DNA of 64,000 nucleotides. Origin: Copromyces sp. CBS 386.78 (taxonomy: Eukaryota; Ascomycota; Sordariomycetes; Sordariales; Sordariaceae). The notes under the pieces are model-generated. The model did no database searches, was not told where the DNA came from, and saw only the letters and a list, made by a program, of their open reading frames with translations. The stretch covers positions 496,001 through 560,000 of the forward strand of contig MU839082.1 of assembly GCA_030685235.1 (NCBI GenBank), written 5' to 3'. Positions 1-12,202 of this stretch are shown piece after piece. Made by a program: the position numbers and the translations under genes. Within the stretch, counting starts at the first letter, position 1. Each line of letters starts with the position of its first letter.

Positions 1-1365
1 GTCGGATATCCACGTAAATGTCGTATCCGCGGTCAAGTCGAACTCTTTCTGTAGCTGCTCCAGAATATCACCCTTATGGCTATTCGGGTAAAAATGGCTG
101 AGGAAGGTTGTGGAAAGACCAAAGCGCTGGTGAAGCCTCTGCGGCAGGTCGTCGGGCGAGACGCCATGGATAGTGGTCAAGAAGTCCACAAATATGAGCC
201 TAGCCAACTCGCCCAGATAACGACCAGCCGTCATGTACTCCAATGGCTGGAAACCGGGGGCTTCGCCTGCCTTGTCCAGCTCCTCGTCCCAACGACTGAT
301 CAATCCAAGCATCCGTAGCGGCTCTGCTGACCCGTTGATGCTCCATTCTGTGTTCACCGCAATCCCGACGTTCAAGAGGTCCTGGTCCTGCTGAACACTG
401 ATCAGATCGGGGAATTTGTTTTGGTGCAGACTGCTCAGCTTTAGGGGTATCGTAGCGTTGCATCCAGTGCCGACGATGAGGCCCATGGCTGCTTTTTGGT
501 TCGGCGCGGCTGGATATTGGTATACAAAGGATACCAATGTAGCCACAGCGTCGTTGGTAATAGCGGTGATCTTTATAGGCGGTAGGTCGGTTGTCCTGTG
601 CTGTTCATATCCCTTCAGAAGGTGACCACCGAGGTCAAGATCTGATGTGATGGCGAAGCCCTTGCCCATAGCCATCAGAGTGGCTTCGGAAAGCGAGGTC
701 TGCTTCATTGGAAAGCTGAAGGTGACGCCCATGGGCAACTCTTCCTCGGCAGATAACCCCCAGGTTTCACATCCTTCACGAACCACATGTGCTATGTGCT
801 CTCCAACCCAGCCAAAGAGACGCTCTGAGTTCTCGTTCTTCAGGTTATCCAGGATAGGCCATGACTGCTCGAGGAGACGATTTAGACGACGGTCTTGGCC
901 GTCAGGTAGGAGCTCCACGAAGCCCACTCGCAAATTTGAGCCACCACTAAGTCGAAAGTCAATATCAAGTACTGTTTTGAGTGAATACCGGGAGAGTTTT
1001 GGGGGGCATCCTACATGTCCATGGCAAGGAAGCTATATGTCACATCGTCAGCAAGCTACCACCTCGACTTTGCAGGTGCCGAGATATTGGATAAGGCGCC
1101 ATTATGGCCCCGTGCCACTGACACAATCCCATGCTTAACAGGAACATCGATGGATAATATAGCGAACTTACCGACCGGTGCTCTGGCGCCCCATTGGCCT
1201 CAAGATGGACATCGATATAGGAGTCGGTAGGAACTGGTCCAAAGACTCGGCAGACAAGTATTTGAAGTTGGTATAGAATTCCCTGGAGAGCTTCAAAGCA
1301 ACATGGTTGTCCAGAGCCAAGGGCTCCAGAAACTGGCTGATAGTGGTCACAGCCGAGGGTGACAT
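1..1365 (-). CDS. Hexokinase-family sugar kinase, 3' end cut by window edge
   Basis: Cytosolic ATP-dependent sugar kinase family. I assemble three exons: 1172-1365, an 18-nt micro-exon 1015-1032, and 946 down to the window edge, where the frame is still open, so the C-terminus is missing. Splicing restores the phosphate-1 motif FLAMDIGGSNLRVGFVEL; without the micro-exon the first half of that motif is lost. Further visible motifs are SFPMKQTSLSEATL (sugar-binding loop), ITNDAVATL with the catalytic Asp, GLIVGTGCNATIPL, and NTEWSING. The first intron (1033-1171) has a GTAAGT donor and a GCTGAC branch point about 20 nt before its acceptor. The start at 1365 is the first ATG and gives a typical N-terminal helix. 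The key residues look intact, so an active kinase is likely. It could be a glucokinase, a minor hexokinase, an XprF-like regulator or a GlcNAc kinase (HXK3/NAG5 type); the fragment does not decide this. Confidence 0.85.
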
Positions 1366-2656
1366 GATTGCTAACTTTTGTTCTGTGGTGGTGGTTGAAG
1401 TTCTAGGGAGGTCTGGTTGCTAGTTGACGATGCCGCGTTCTCATGTCTTGTCGAGATTAAGGTGATCGCCCTGGAAGCTTAAGGCGAGGCTGAGAGGAGG
1501 CCGAGGCATGGGTTTTTATACAACGCCGTCGATTCAATAGTCGGAGGCTGGGCAGACTTGGTTGTAGAGGGAGGAGCCGTTGGCCATGAATCACGAGCAC
1601 TTACTCGGGCTTTAGCTTGAATCAAGTAAAGTCCATGGCTCAGGGAGGATTAAGTTGGATGGGATTGTGGAGGATGTTGTGGACTGTCGCGGAGGACGGA
1701 GGGGACTGAGGAGTGAGGACCCATTCAGACAGGCTAGGAGGTCAATGATACGTGACATCGGAAACATCCATCCGAGTTTATAGGTACCAACCGTACAAAG
1801 CGTAACTTACCAACCAACAACCAGCCATTCGCAACTGGCCACAAAGACCCGGGCGGGAGCAATCAGCATGCCGCTTTCCATCCCAACACAATGGCAGGCA
1901 AGGCTGATATGATTTTGCGGGGGTTTGGGATGGGTGGCGTCGACGGGTTGCGGTTGGTTGCGGTTGGTCGCATGTAACAGATAGATTACCGGCACAAACT
2001 CAGTCCGTTGCAGCGTAACAGGCCGAGGAGGTCCCTGAATTAATTGTTAGCACACTTTTGCCTCCATTCGGGACGAAACAATCGAGGCTCGCGAGGTGGA
2101 GGGGGGTACCTGCGTGAGACCTCTCATCATCCGAACCGGGCCATGTGGTTAGACGGCCAAAAATTTTCGATCAGTATATTTTTCAATAATAATCTAACTC
2201 GGCAACATATCTCGTGGCGATCTTTCTAATAACAGCTCTTAGGTCCAATGATTGAAAGACACGAGGGGAAGCCATACCCGGGAAGTTGCTCGCCTGATAG
2301 CGGGCAACTGCTACCTAACAGTTTAGTGGTTCGGCTGCCTAATACTAGGTACCTTACTGATAGCGAGCCTCCTCTGTGCTCGGTGCAACGCCCCAGTTAA
2401 GCGCCATCACAGGGATCCGATTGCTCCTTAGCACTCCACGTTATCGCGCCTGTCTCCAGTGTGGATGACCGTGACCCATCCGAGTGACGATGTCTGTGGA
2501 CCCCAACATCAGATCTGCCGCCTCTTTCTCTTTTCCCCAGACTTCAACTCTTGACCTTCGTCCACCATTTCGACATTTTGTATCACATCAACCAGCAGTG
2601 ATACGCGGTATCTCTATACGACAAAGAAACAGGTATTCTATTATCATATCGAAAAC
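1366..2656. other. Intergenic region between divergent genes
   Basis: About 1.3 kb separates the hexokinase-family start (minus) from the GILT-like start (plus), so it must hold both promoters. I see no coding pattern, RNA gene or repeat here; the open frames are short and carry no recognisable motif. Confidence 0.5.
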
Positions 2657-3669
2657 ATGGACGAAAAACCCATACTACCGACGACAACACCGACTACCAC
2701 CAATCCACCACCTATTCCATCCGAAACCACCAACAGGAACAACAGCCGAAATGGCCGCGATAAACACGTCCTCCGTCGCATCCTCGTTGCGGTCTGCCTG
2801 ATGGTGATGGTATGGACCCTGTGCGGGCTTGATATGGACATGGACCTCGACGACAACGATACTCTATCGGAATGGTCGCTCCTAGATCTATCGACCATCA
2901 ACACAATCACCATACCGCCCACCGCCAATGCCGAGCACGAACCGGTAGCCCTCGAGGCGCACATCATGAGCAAATGCCCCGACGCGCGAGACTGTCTTAG
3001 GGAGTTGGTTCTGCCTGCGATGCAGAGGGTTTATACCAAGGTCAACTTTACCTTGTCGTTTATCGGAACACCGACCAACAGCGATGATGGGGTTGCTTGC
3101 AAGCATGGCCCGGAAGAGTGTAAGTGGAAGATTCCCTTCCCATGGCGTGTCATGAGTGGAGACTGACATGACTGATTGTTTTCTTTTCAGGCCTTGGAAA
3201 CATCATTGAGCTTTGCGCCCAGAAGCTGTACCCCGATCCCAAGATCTTCCTTGGCTTCACTATGTGTTTAACCAGAAACTACGATGAGATTCCCCAGCGG
3301 AGCTTGATCGAGGACTGCGCGCTCGAGCACGCCATCGATTTTGACCAGCTCAACCAATGTGCTACCAAGGACGACGGTGCCTTGGGCATGCGTCTGCTCA
3401 AAGACAGTGTCAAGAGAAGTGCCGATGTACGTTTTGCCCTTGTTCCCCTTATCCCGCACCCAAAATCACTCCGTCGTAATGGTATTATACGGTACCTAAC
3501 ATATTTCTTCCCTCCTCTCCAGGCTGGTGTAACGAAAAGCTGCACCGTCCGCCTCGACGACGAGATCTTTTGCATCCGCGACGGCGGCCAGTGGTCCGAC
3601 TGCCCTCACGGCTCCAGCGTTAACGACCTAGTCCTGGCGGTGGAGAAGCTGTACAGACGTGAGAACTAA
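2657..3669 (+). CDS. GILT-like (gamma-interferon-inducible lysosomal thiol reductase family) membrane-anchored protein
   Basis: Three exons: 2657-3119, 3191-3426, 3523-3669, giving 281 aa; both introns have GT..AG ends and phases agree. A Pro/Thr-rich cytosolic head (residues 1-36) precedes one hydrophobic segment (about 41-57), so a signal anchor is likely, then a lumenal GILT domain from about residue 97. The family reduces disulfides in acidic compartments. The active-site region reads SKCPDARDC (Cys107 and Cys113), so the cysteines stand as C-x5-C rather than the CxxC of mammalian GILT. Downstream Cys-rich stretches (ACKHGPEEC, IELCAQKLYPDP, TMCLTRN, SCTV, WSDCPHGSS) follow the family layout. 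It converges on the DcpS gene with only 67 bp between stop codons. Substrate is unknown. Confidence 0.82.
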
Positions 3670-3736
3670 ACAACCTACCTAATTAGTCCACCTTAATTCA
3701 ATTCTTCAGTTCCTCTCCCTCGTCTTTTTGTTGCTG

Positions 3737-4874
3737 TTACTGCTGCTGCTGTTCCTTCTCCTTCTTCTTCAACGGCCCAAAAACCTCCTTCCACAAATCA
3801 CTCTCCTCGCCCAGGGTATAACACATGGTCAACTTATCCATCCCCGCCTCTCCATCCCCCTCCATAACCTCCAACGTCTCAATAATGCTATCGAACCCCA
3901 CCGCTTTCCCAACCGCCTGCGTTGCTCCCGCCTCTAGCTGCACATGCACAATGTGAATGTGAAAGTGATAATACGTAGGCTGGTAGTGCACGTACAACTT
4001 CAGTTGATCCTCCTCAATGCTCGGATAAACCTTGGTCGTAGCCTCAATAAACTTTTTCTTCATGTGCCTCAAAAACGGCACATGCTTCTTCTTGAGATCT
4101 CTCAAGCTCCAGATATCCCTCCTCTCCACCAGTCCCAGCAGGTGAAGCGCATCCAGCGTCTTGCGGTCCCAGTTCAGGTCGGGAAGCAACAGGAACCCTT
4201 CATCCTCGGTGTCTTCCCCGTAAGGAGTCCGGTAGATCACGTCCTCGACTTCTTTTTTTCCTTCAACAATGTTGAAGGCCCAGTTCAGCCGGCCCGATTC
4301 GCGCTGCGCTTGCATGTACGGACGCACGTGGTCCCGGTAGATCTGGGGTGTCTCGGATACGTAGCGGACTGCTTGGCGGGAGTACTTGGCTATGTGTTTG
4401 GGGGTGCAGGGGTAGATGAGGTTGATTTTGAGGTCGGAGAAGTCATCCTCGGCATTAGGTATCGCGCCGCTGCTGGCCATGTACCAGTGGTAGATGTCGT
4501 TGGCTCCCAAATTCTTGAGCGTGCGGAGGGTCAAGGGAGCAGAGGAGAGGTAGTCGGTTGAAGACGGGAAGGGAGCGCGTTCGAGAACTAAGAGGGCGGG
4601 CTGCGAGTCGATAGTGCCTAGGAGGGTGGTGCGGCGGCCGGCTTGGTCTGTTGAGGAGGGGGTTAAAAGGATGTTAGTATACATAATTCTGTTGTTGGTG
4701 AGCCATCTAGCCGGCCCCTCTCAGCATTATCGGTCAATCGAGTGAAACGCATCGAAGGGTGTGACAAATCTTTGTTGTATGAGATATGTAGAACGGTCAC
4801 GCACCTTGGTTCAACTGCCTCTCAAACTTGAACTTGGGCACAAGAACCTCCGCGTTGGCTTTGACGTTGGACAT
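3737..4874 (-). CDS. dcs1: Scavenger mRNA-decapping enzyme DcpS (Dcs1), HIT-family pyrophosphatase
   Basis: DcpS hydrolyses the m7GpppN cap left after 3'-to-5' mRNA decay. Two exons: 4805-4874 and 3737-4647, 326 aa. The intron 4648-4804 uses the acceptor CTCAACAG, which is the only one nearby that keeps frame with exon 1 and gives the join FERQLNQ-DQAGRRTTLLG. Diagnostic motifs are CTPKHIAKYSRQ in the N-terminal domain and the histidine triad HFHIHIVHV near residue 250. The C-terminus is short and Lys/Glu/Gln-rich, ending in four Gln. Length matches fungal Dcs proteins. It is a housekeeping gene, convergent with the GILT-like gene. Identification is firm; the exact first exon is inferred from splice phase. 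Confidence 0.92.
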
Positions 4875-5673
4875 TGTCGGGGTCGGGCGTTGTTTTGCTT
4901 TGTAGTGGCCGTATGTAGGTATTCTGAAGTTGTTTTACCGGACCTCTTGGGTGTATATATGGACCTTCGAAGTGGTGTTTAGCTTCTGCTCGTGGTAGCT
5001 TGTTGAAGCAAAAAGTTGCTTGAAACTCTCGCAACAAATCAAAGTTGAGACGAACGCGGGAACGCCCTGATCAGCCCCTGAAAGTGCCCTCCCCGCAGCG
5101 GGGTCAAGCTGCATGTCGCTGCGGGATTCCTCCTAGCAAGGGGCCCCTTGACCAACCTCTCGAGAGCCTTCACGATGTTCTCATTTATCTCGGGCCGTCT
5201 AGGCTCGGTCCATGAGAGCTTCACCGGGATAAACTGGAAGACAAAATAACTAGGCTGGAGATGTGCCGTGAGCGGGGTGTGCTTTAAGTGTTCCCATAGT
5301 ATACAGTCATTGCGTCAAGAGACGACGAAAAACCAATTTGTCAACAAAATAAAAATGCTATGAATCGGCTCAGAAGCCACTTTGGAAACTTCGGACCTCC
5401 CGCCATAAGCTAGTCTAGTAGATGGTGTAAGAAAAGATATGCTTCAACAAAGAAATGTTTGATCCGTAAGGTATGCAATATGTATAGATAACATCATCAG
5501 TAGTGTCCCACATACTCTCGGCATAGGGATGTCATCCTGAATGAAGGACGAAGTTTTGTTTATGTCCAAAGAACCTCCTTCCTTCCTCCCAACCCAGGGA
5601 GTGAAAAAAAAAGAAAAGACAAAGAGAAAAATAACAGCGTCTTGTTGCCGTGGTTAGCGACCGAGCTAAGCTC
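4875..5673. other. Intergenic region
   Basis: Between the DcpS start and the 3' end of the LAM gene. GC-rich inverted stretches occur near 5085-5130 (CCCCGCAGCGGGG and CGCTGCGGG), and an A-rich run lies near 5605-5635 just beyond the LAM stop. No gene pattern seen. Confidence 0.45.
4953..4960 (-). promoter_or_regulatory. TATA-like element upstream of DcpS
   Basis: The minus strand reads ATATATAC about 80 nt upstream of the DcpS ATG at 4874, a plausible core-promoter position. No further support. Confidence 0.35.
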
Positions 5674-8600
5674 TCACTTAAGCCCATCAACCTTTTCAGC
5701 AGCGGAATTCCTTTCCATAACCGCCTTCAAAACCTTCAACCTCTCCTCGGTAACCCTGATGGCCTCTTGGACCTCTCGTTCGTTCATCTTCTCCTCCCTC
5801 AACTTTTCTTCCGCGGTCCTGTACTCCGCCTCTCCCTTTCTCCTCCCGTTGGCTGGTTTCCTGACGCCCATTCCACTTCCGCCTCTTTCCTCACTTCCAC
5901 CGAGGCCGACTCCACCGCCACCATGCAACCTGTCTAGACCTGCTCGGTCCTCGATCCAGTCCCACAGATCGCTCTCTTCTCTCCTCCACATCTCCTCGTA
6001 CGCTGCGACTCTCTGCGGATAGTTTGTGTATCCCATCAGGTCTCCACGGCCTGGGACTATGACTGCGACGGAGCGAGGACTGTTCATGCCAAATAGGAAC
6101 CATGTTGAGACCAGGAGTCCTACCAGCACACCGTAGAGAATATTTCCAGTAAGGACTGGACGCAGGATATCCACAATAGGACCCAAGAATGGACGAAGGG
6201 GTTCCAGTAGCCCCCAGTCCTGCTTCTTGGCCGGTGTGTGCTTGACGCTTTCTGCATCACTAGTCGGCACAGAGGCAGCCTTGCTCTTGCGGCCTCGCTT
6301 CTTGCCTTTGCCCGGTGCCACACCATTGGTTAGGGTATTAGAGCGAGCACGAGATGAGACGGCAGCCTTGAGCGCCACGAAAAGGTCTTTAGCGTATTGT
6401 GCTTGGCCATCGTTGGCGCCACGTTCAATTGCGCCTGTAGAGTGTTAGCAATGTCCAAGTTTAGTTAGGAAGAGCAAAGAGAGTAAGATGTACCTTTAAT
6501 CCAACTCTTTCCAGACCATTCGATCGTGCAGTTGATTTGGACTCTTGTTGCGTTGTTTTCGGCCCAGGAGAGACAGTACTTGGTCTTGACCACAAAGATG
6601 TTGCCATTTGGTACATCCGGATTCTGCGTCGAAACTGTAACGTTCACAGCCTTTTCGAAATCGAGACTGTCAAGTTGTTCGGTAACCATGCATTTTGTCT
6701 GCTTAGGTCCGATGGAAGCATTCAAAGGCTTGATAAAGTTGTATGTCCTTGTCTTTTGCTCGTCGTTGAGACCATTCTTATCGTCGATGTTGATATCAAA
6801 GCACTTCTGGTCGTTAAGAAGAAACTTCGTCATCCAGGCTGACGATGGTGCGCCGAACAGGAGGTTGTAGACCTTACCCAGTGGCGCGGGAACGACATCG
6901 TCTCCTATCACTCTCTCGTAATGGGTGTCGACGTCTCCGCACTCGGTTGGTGAATGGGTTTTAGGACCAGGGAAATCGTCCGCGACGGCAGTTTGCGCTG
7001 TATCGTCCTTGTTGTCGGTGCTGCCGAGACCCACCATTCCTGACGGCTTCCGTGAAACTGCCTGTTCCCCGGAGGCATCTGCTGCGCCAACGTCTGATAC
7101 CTGTGTTCCATCTTGCTCATCTTCGTTGTCCTCATCCTCGTCGTAAACGTCGTCCTCGCCATCACTATCGCTGTCGTCGTCGGATCCGGAATCGCTGCCA
7201 CCTTCTGGTGCCGATACGACTTCGGTTTCGTCGATCTTTTCGGTCCTGTCCCCGCCAGTGCCTTCCAGCCGAACCCCATTGAGCGAGCTCTGCAAGTGAG
7301 GATGACCCAGTTTCCAAATCTTGACAATCAGGTCGTAAGTGCTATCGCGGCTAGTAAACGAGGCGAAAACGTGCTTGGCATGAAGGGTGGAGATTTCCAA
7401 GCCGTTTTTGAAAACAAGGGCTGTCATTCTTTTTTCAACAGCAACAATCTCATCGAAGCTCATGACCAAGGTTGTGACCCATCCGAAAATATTACTGCTG
7501 AAGCATAAGTGGCCTTCAGAAACGTATAGCCTACCGTGGGCAAGGATATCACGCTGAATGGCACAGCTGTAGTCCTCAATCAGGTAATCGTCGTCTGGAA
7601 CACTCTTGAAGAGGGTGTGGAAGTCCCGGTTACGCTTCTTATTGGCAACTGCGAATCCGGTAAGCTTGGGGGCATTTGCGAGAGGCGCCATGCCATTAGC
7701 AGCGGCAATTGCTGCAGCGACTGTGTTCCCGCTTGTCCCCGAGACGGCACTGGTAGCACGTTTCCTGCGCCTGCTAATAGCGCTCCGAATGCTACCGCTG
7801 CGATGAACTCCCGATCCTGTCTTGCCTTCGTATACGCTCCCGTTCGGTGTTGTGCGTTCCCCGGTGGCGGGCGGCTCATGGAGCGACCGGGTCCGGTAGA
7901 AATTCGCGTCTTCAGGCAGCACAAGCTCGGCATTGGCATTGGCATCGACAGGAGCAGACTCGGATCTGCCTCGAGCTTCGTGTTCGGTGACTTTGATAGT
8001 TGCCGGAGCGGGGGCTGTCGGTGGCGGGTCAACTATGCCGAGGTGGCTGAGACTGAGGTCGCCATTCCCAAGCGTCTTGACCGCAGGCTCCTTAGACCCC
8101 ATATCTGCGCCGGGAAAGGCTTCCGTAGCTGATTCAACTTCCACGTTATTCACGTCGTTGTTACTGCCTCCTTGGTGACTTGTGAAACTCGACACAGATC
8201 TGTTCTTGCCGTTCCCGGGTGCCAAGTTCGCGCTTGAGATTGTGCTGCTTAATGTGTTTGCTGTGTTCTGAACAGCCGAGAACATGGAAGAAAAGAAGTT
8301 CGCAGTTGGATTGTTCGGGTTTTCGGGAGTTGGCGTTAGGGGAGCGGAGGTGATGTTGGACAGTTTGCTCGGACCATGACTACCGGAACCGGCCCTGCTT
8401 CTTCCGCGTGGTGGACTCATGTTTCCTACCAGCGCATGCGGGTTTCTGCGCGGGCTCGATGGAGCTGCAGCTACTGGGCTGTTCTTCGCTGATAGTTCAG
8501 GCGCACTATGATCAGTTGGCGTAGGAGGGGTGTTAACGATAGCCGGCGTTGCTGAATTGGTAGTCGACTTTGGTGGCGTTTGCGGAGGAACAAGAGGCTC

Positions 8601-9846
8601 GAGTTTTTGGCTTTGCGAGAGTCGGCGGGTTCGGTCTGCTGCCTTGTTCAGGGTATCCGTTACAGATCCAGTGGTGTTTTGCGAAGCGCTCGGGATGGTG
8701 TCTGTATCGGTAACAGTGATGTTGAGGAACTGCTCTGTGCTGCCTTCTCTCGATCGTAAGATGTCCTTTACTCGGCGTTGGGGCAGAGTGTCGGTTGGTT
8801 CGATTGTCGTGTCAGCACGCTTGGCAGAATATGCGGACTCGAGACTGTCGATGCTAGCTGCAGGCTTGGTCGAGGAGCAAATCGACAGGTCGGAGAGGTT
8901 TGAATCGGCAGTTTGGACTTCTGGAAGATGCTGGGCCTGCACCAGCGGTGACGACGTCGTCAAATGTCCAATCTGGGAAGGATGGGTCGAGATTGGGGTG
9001 GGGCGGACTGACGCGCTGGCACTGAAATAGAAACCGGACTGTCAGTTCTGGGAGAGCGGAACGGGAGATTGGGGCCAGCCAAAGATGATGACGATATACA
9101 AAGAAACCTGGAAAGGGAGGGATGGGGGGAGGATGAAACAAAAGGAAGAAGGAATGTTGGGCCGAGGATAATGTTGAGGACAGGAAGAGGGTTTGTGAGG
9201 TTGTTATTGTATTGTAGAGGTATCCTTCTCTGGCAGCACGGGGGAGGCGCAGAGCCATGAGTGGGAGAGACGGTTCCCAATGTCTTTGTGGTGGAGACGT
9301 CCATTACGGCTCCGTCATCCTGGAATCTTGGATCCCCTGTCGTCGCCTAAAGGCTCTCCATTTCGCTCGAACTTTAGCGCCTAGAGAGCCACTGGACCGG
9401 GACGCTTTTGGAGTTTTGGGGGAACTGGAGCACACTTACGATTCAGGGTCCGGTGTCGACTCGTATGGCACCGGCGTGGAGAGCGGTTGGGAGTCAGGGT
9501 AATATTCTGAGTTCGGATGGTTGTTGATGTTATCTTCTAAACTAGCCGACCTCGACCTGGATGGCCGGTTGGATCTCTCGTCGGACTCGGCGGCCGTCGA
9601 GGTGGCTTGGCTGACGAGAGAGTCTGGTCTTTGTGTCTGCGCCTTCGCCTGCGTGGATCTTGTGGACTGCAGCAGGAATCCGGGGACGGGTATTGGGACT
9701 GGGACTGCATCATCGGTCCCAATCGAACCAGTGCTGCTACGACTCGCTGATTCTGCCAATGATGACCGTCTTCTGCGGCGGTCGCGTCGCTTGGCCGCTA
9801 TCGCCTTGGGCATAAGCTTCTGGAAGCCGGTGGGTGCGTTATCCAT
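5674..9846 (-). CDS. LAM/Ltc-type GRAM-VASt sterol-transfer protein (membrane contact site)
   Basis: LAM (Ysp/Ltc) proteins sit in the ER at contact sites and move sterol through a StART-like VASt domain. Three exons: 9440-9846, 6494-9021 and 5674-6434 give 1231 aa with consistent phases; introns are 418 nt and 59 nt. Residues 1 to about 590 are Ser/Pro/Thr-rich and disordered. A GRAM domain lies near 599-713 (RDFHTLFKSVPDDDYLIEDYSC... GRLYVSEGHLCF). A strongly acidic Asp/Glu linker follows. The VASt domain begins near 836 (YERVIGDDVVPAPLGKVYNLLFG) and continues across the last intron. A single membrane segment lies near 1075-1093 (ILYGVLVGLLVSTWFLFG), after a Lys/Arg-rich patch, with a coiled-coil-like C-terminal tail. 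This matches the Ltc1/Lam6 or Ysp2 layout; which paralogue is unclear. The first exon is the least certain part. Confidence 0.88.
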
Positions 9847-11482
9847 ACTGTTTCCAGACAGACTGTTGTTTGCGCCGCGATGGTATCAAAGAAAGTGAGT
9901 CCAGGTGATAAAGACGGATGTCGCAGGGTCTTTGGTCGTTTGTTGGAAAGGGTAGGGTGTTCATTCCAATCTGTGTCGTCGTAGAACTTGTAGGTAAGGT
10001 AAGTAATGAATGGATCTGTTTGAACTTTCAAGGCTACAACGGTGAGTCTGTTAGTGATATGGACGGGAAGCTTCGAATGGCTCCTTTGAACCTGGAAACC
10101 ATTGGCGCCATGACATCGTCATTCATCCAGGGCGCAGCGAACCTTGATGGCAACCCTGAACCACTCCAGCGAATCCGAGCCACGCAAAGTTCAACAAGCA
10201 AAACCACCGCAGTCTTCATACAAACAGTCTTCAGGGGCGATCGATCGTGACTTTGGTAGGTAGTATTCGTTTCCACTTATGTACCTATCGAACTGTCATT
10301 GGTGTATTTGGAGAGACCGAGGCTTCGTCTACGTAGAGGTTGAACTCGCACAGATGTGCTGTGTTTTGGTTGTGGTTGTACAGACTGCCAAAAAGACCCG
10401 TGTGAAACTGCCTTCAGACTTCTATACTTTCCGTTTTTTTTCCGCCTTGGTTGTTTCCCTGTGATGGGAAGCTCCTCTCTTGACAACATCGTGTGCGACG
10501 AGGGACCTCCAAGGCAGCTGAGCTGTGACAATGATATCTCAACTCGCCATGTCCGAATGTCCAAAAGAGATCTGCAACCGTCCTGTTGGATTCCATGCAG
10601 AACAGCCTCAAAAAGAAACCTGCAGTTGGATCACGCTCTTTCAGTGGAAACGAGATCAACAGGGATAAGGTACAGCGGCCGCCCTGCTACCTAGAACTAG
10701 TGTAGAGGTATACCTGCTGCTAACCCCCACTGCTGTACCCCAACCTTGCTGAATAAGATAAAGCGAACCCCTCGTGGGCTCGTGGGCCGTCAGCCTCCCC
10801 TCCCCGCTGTTCGTCCTCGATGACATGTCATCAACATCGGGCAACTTGGAATCTCCTTTGATTCTCTTCCCTTGTCTCTTACTCAAAAGGGCATTCCGAC
10901 TCTTCCATCCTTTAATAAACTTTAAATGTCTCCAAGCGTTTCGGGACTTAACAGTTTCTTCTATTTGTGAGGTCCTCTTCGGCATTTGGACATGTACCCC
11001 CTTCGGCCCCCCCCGTCTACGGTACAACAAACACGAAATCTTCGCTCGACCTGCCCCTTTCCGCACACAATAAGCTCCGAGCTCGCTTGAAAGACTTCAT
11101 ATCTTGATTTGGAAAACTTGAATTGTTCCTTACAAGTATGGCCTATCACGGCGAAAGCGCAGTGTATCCCAACGGGCTTCCCCCCTACCTCGATGCTATG
11201 TAACAGTACCATAGTAGCTACATACCTACGCGGATACAGACCTGCTAACCGACCTCAGACGCATGCCGCAGATCTATCCATCCACGGAAACCATGTAATT
11301 CCTCACATATTGTATTAATTACGCTCGGCGGTTTCAGCATCCTTGAAGAAGATCCAACATGTGCGCGCCCCTGGAAGCGGTGATGCTGGAAGACCGCGAT
11401 ATCAGGTCCGTAAAGGAGTTGTGGCTTCCATCTATAAATGCATTGTCCATGGGAAGTTGTCAACAATTGGCGGTTAACAACC
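9847..11482. other. Intergenic region
   Basis: Contains the upstream region of the LAM gene and the 5' flank of the tRNA. A NotI-type GCGGCCGC occurs near 10675 and a C-run near 11007. Frames are short and overlap on both strands without motifs; I support no gene here. Confidence 0.45.
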
Positions 11483-11555
11483 GCCCGGCTAGCTCAATCG
11501 GTAGAGCGTGAGACTCTTAATCTCAAGGTTGTGGGTTCGACCCCCACGTCGGGCT
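11483..11555 (+). tRNA. tRNA-Lys, anticodon CTT
   Basis: A 73-nt intronless cloverleaf. The acceptor stem pairs GCCCGGC with GTCGGGC (one G-U pair). The D arm is TAGCTCAATCGGTAGAGC, also the polymerase III A box. The anticodon stem TGAGA/TCTCA closes the loop CTCTTAA with anticodon CTT. The T arm is GTGGG-TTCGACC-CCCAC and contains the B box GGTTCGACCCC. Downstream T-runs at 11596-11599, 11603-11607 and 11625-11632 can serve as polymerase III terminators. CCA is not encoded, as usual in eukaryotes. Confidence 0.96.
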
Positions 11556-12202
11556 CAATTCCCGATGTTCCTGGTTCACCAGGACAACATCTTCCTTTTC
11601 CCTTTTTGCGGGGAAGGGTTTCTCTTTTTTTTGTCGTTCTGTTCTCTGCAAATTTCCATCCTGTGAAGGGGTGTTTCAGGTTCCTAGCGTCACTTTGTTT
11701 GGATATCTCGTTTTTAAGTGTCATACGGAACAGGGAATAGGTGGGATTTGCGGTTACTGTAGGTAGCCCATGGGTTAAATTAAGACTTTCCCAGTGTAAT
11801 GATATCTTTAATTCGAGCTCGCGAACTGTCCAAGGAACAGTCTCCTAAATCAGCAGCAGTACAATAACGTTCCCTGGAATAACCCCGCTCCCTCCTGTCA
11901 ACGCCTGAGATGAAGTTTTCTGAGCCGCTCATGGTCGTCGCAATGGCTTCCAATCGCTGCTTTCAGCGTTCATTGGTGGCCATGGTCCCTGTTAGTGATT
12001 GGCTCGCCGATTAGTCAAGGCAGCCCTCCTGCCTTTACAAGGCCCCCCGACGCATCTCTCCGACTTTCGCAACACCCCGCCATCAGCTGCACTTTATCGC
12101 TATTCATCCTCTTCCCTTGAACCGAGATCAACGAAATCATTCCACCTTCGCGTGCAAGATCAGTGAGGAATTCGTGGTGATGAATCTCAAGCGTGCACAA
12201 GC
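11556..12202. other. Intergenic region after tRNA-Lys
   Basis: Holds T-run terminators for the tRNA in its first 80 bp and then the promoter/leader of the MIT-coiled-coil gene. Nothing else recognised. Confidence 0.45.

Noticed and set aside
5085..5130. GC-rich inverted stretches that might be a terminator or RNA gene
   Set aside because: Short, imperfect, and without tRNA, 5S or snRNA features.
8960..9304. 114-codon minus-strand frame inside the first intron of the LAM gene
   Set aside because: Out of phase with the assembled exons and bounded by good splice sites; treated as intron.
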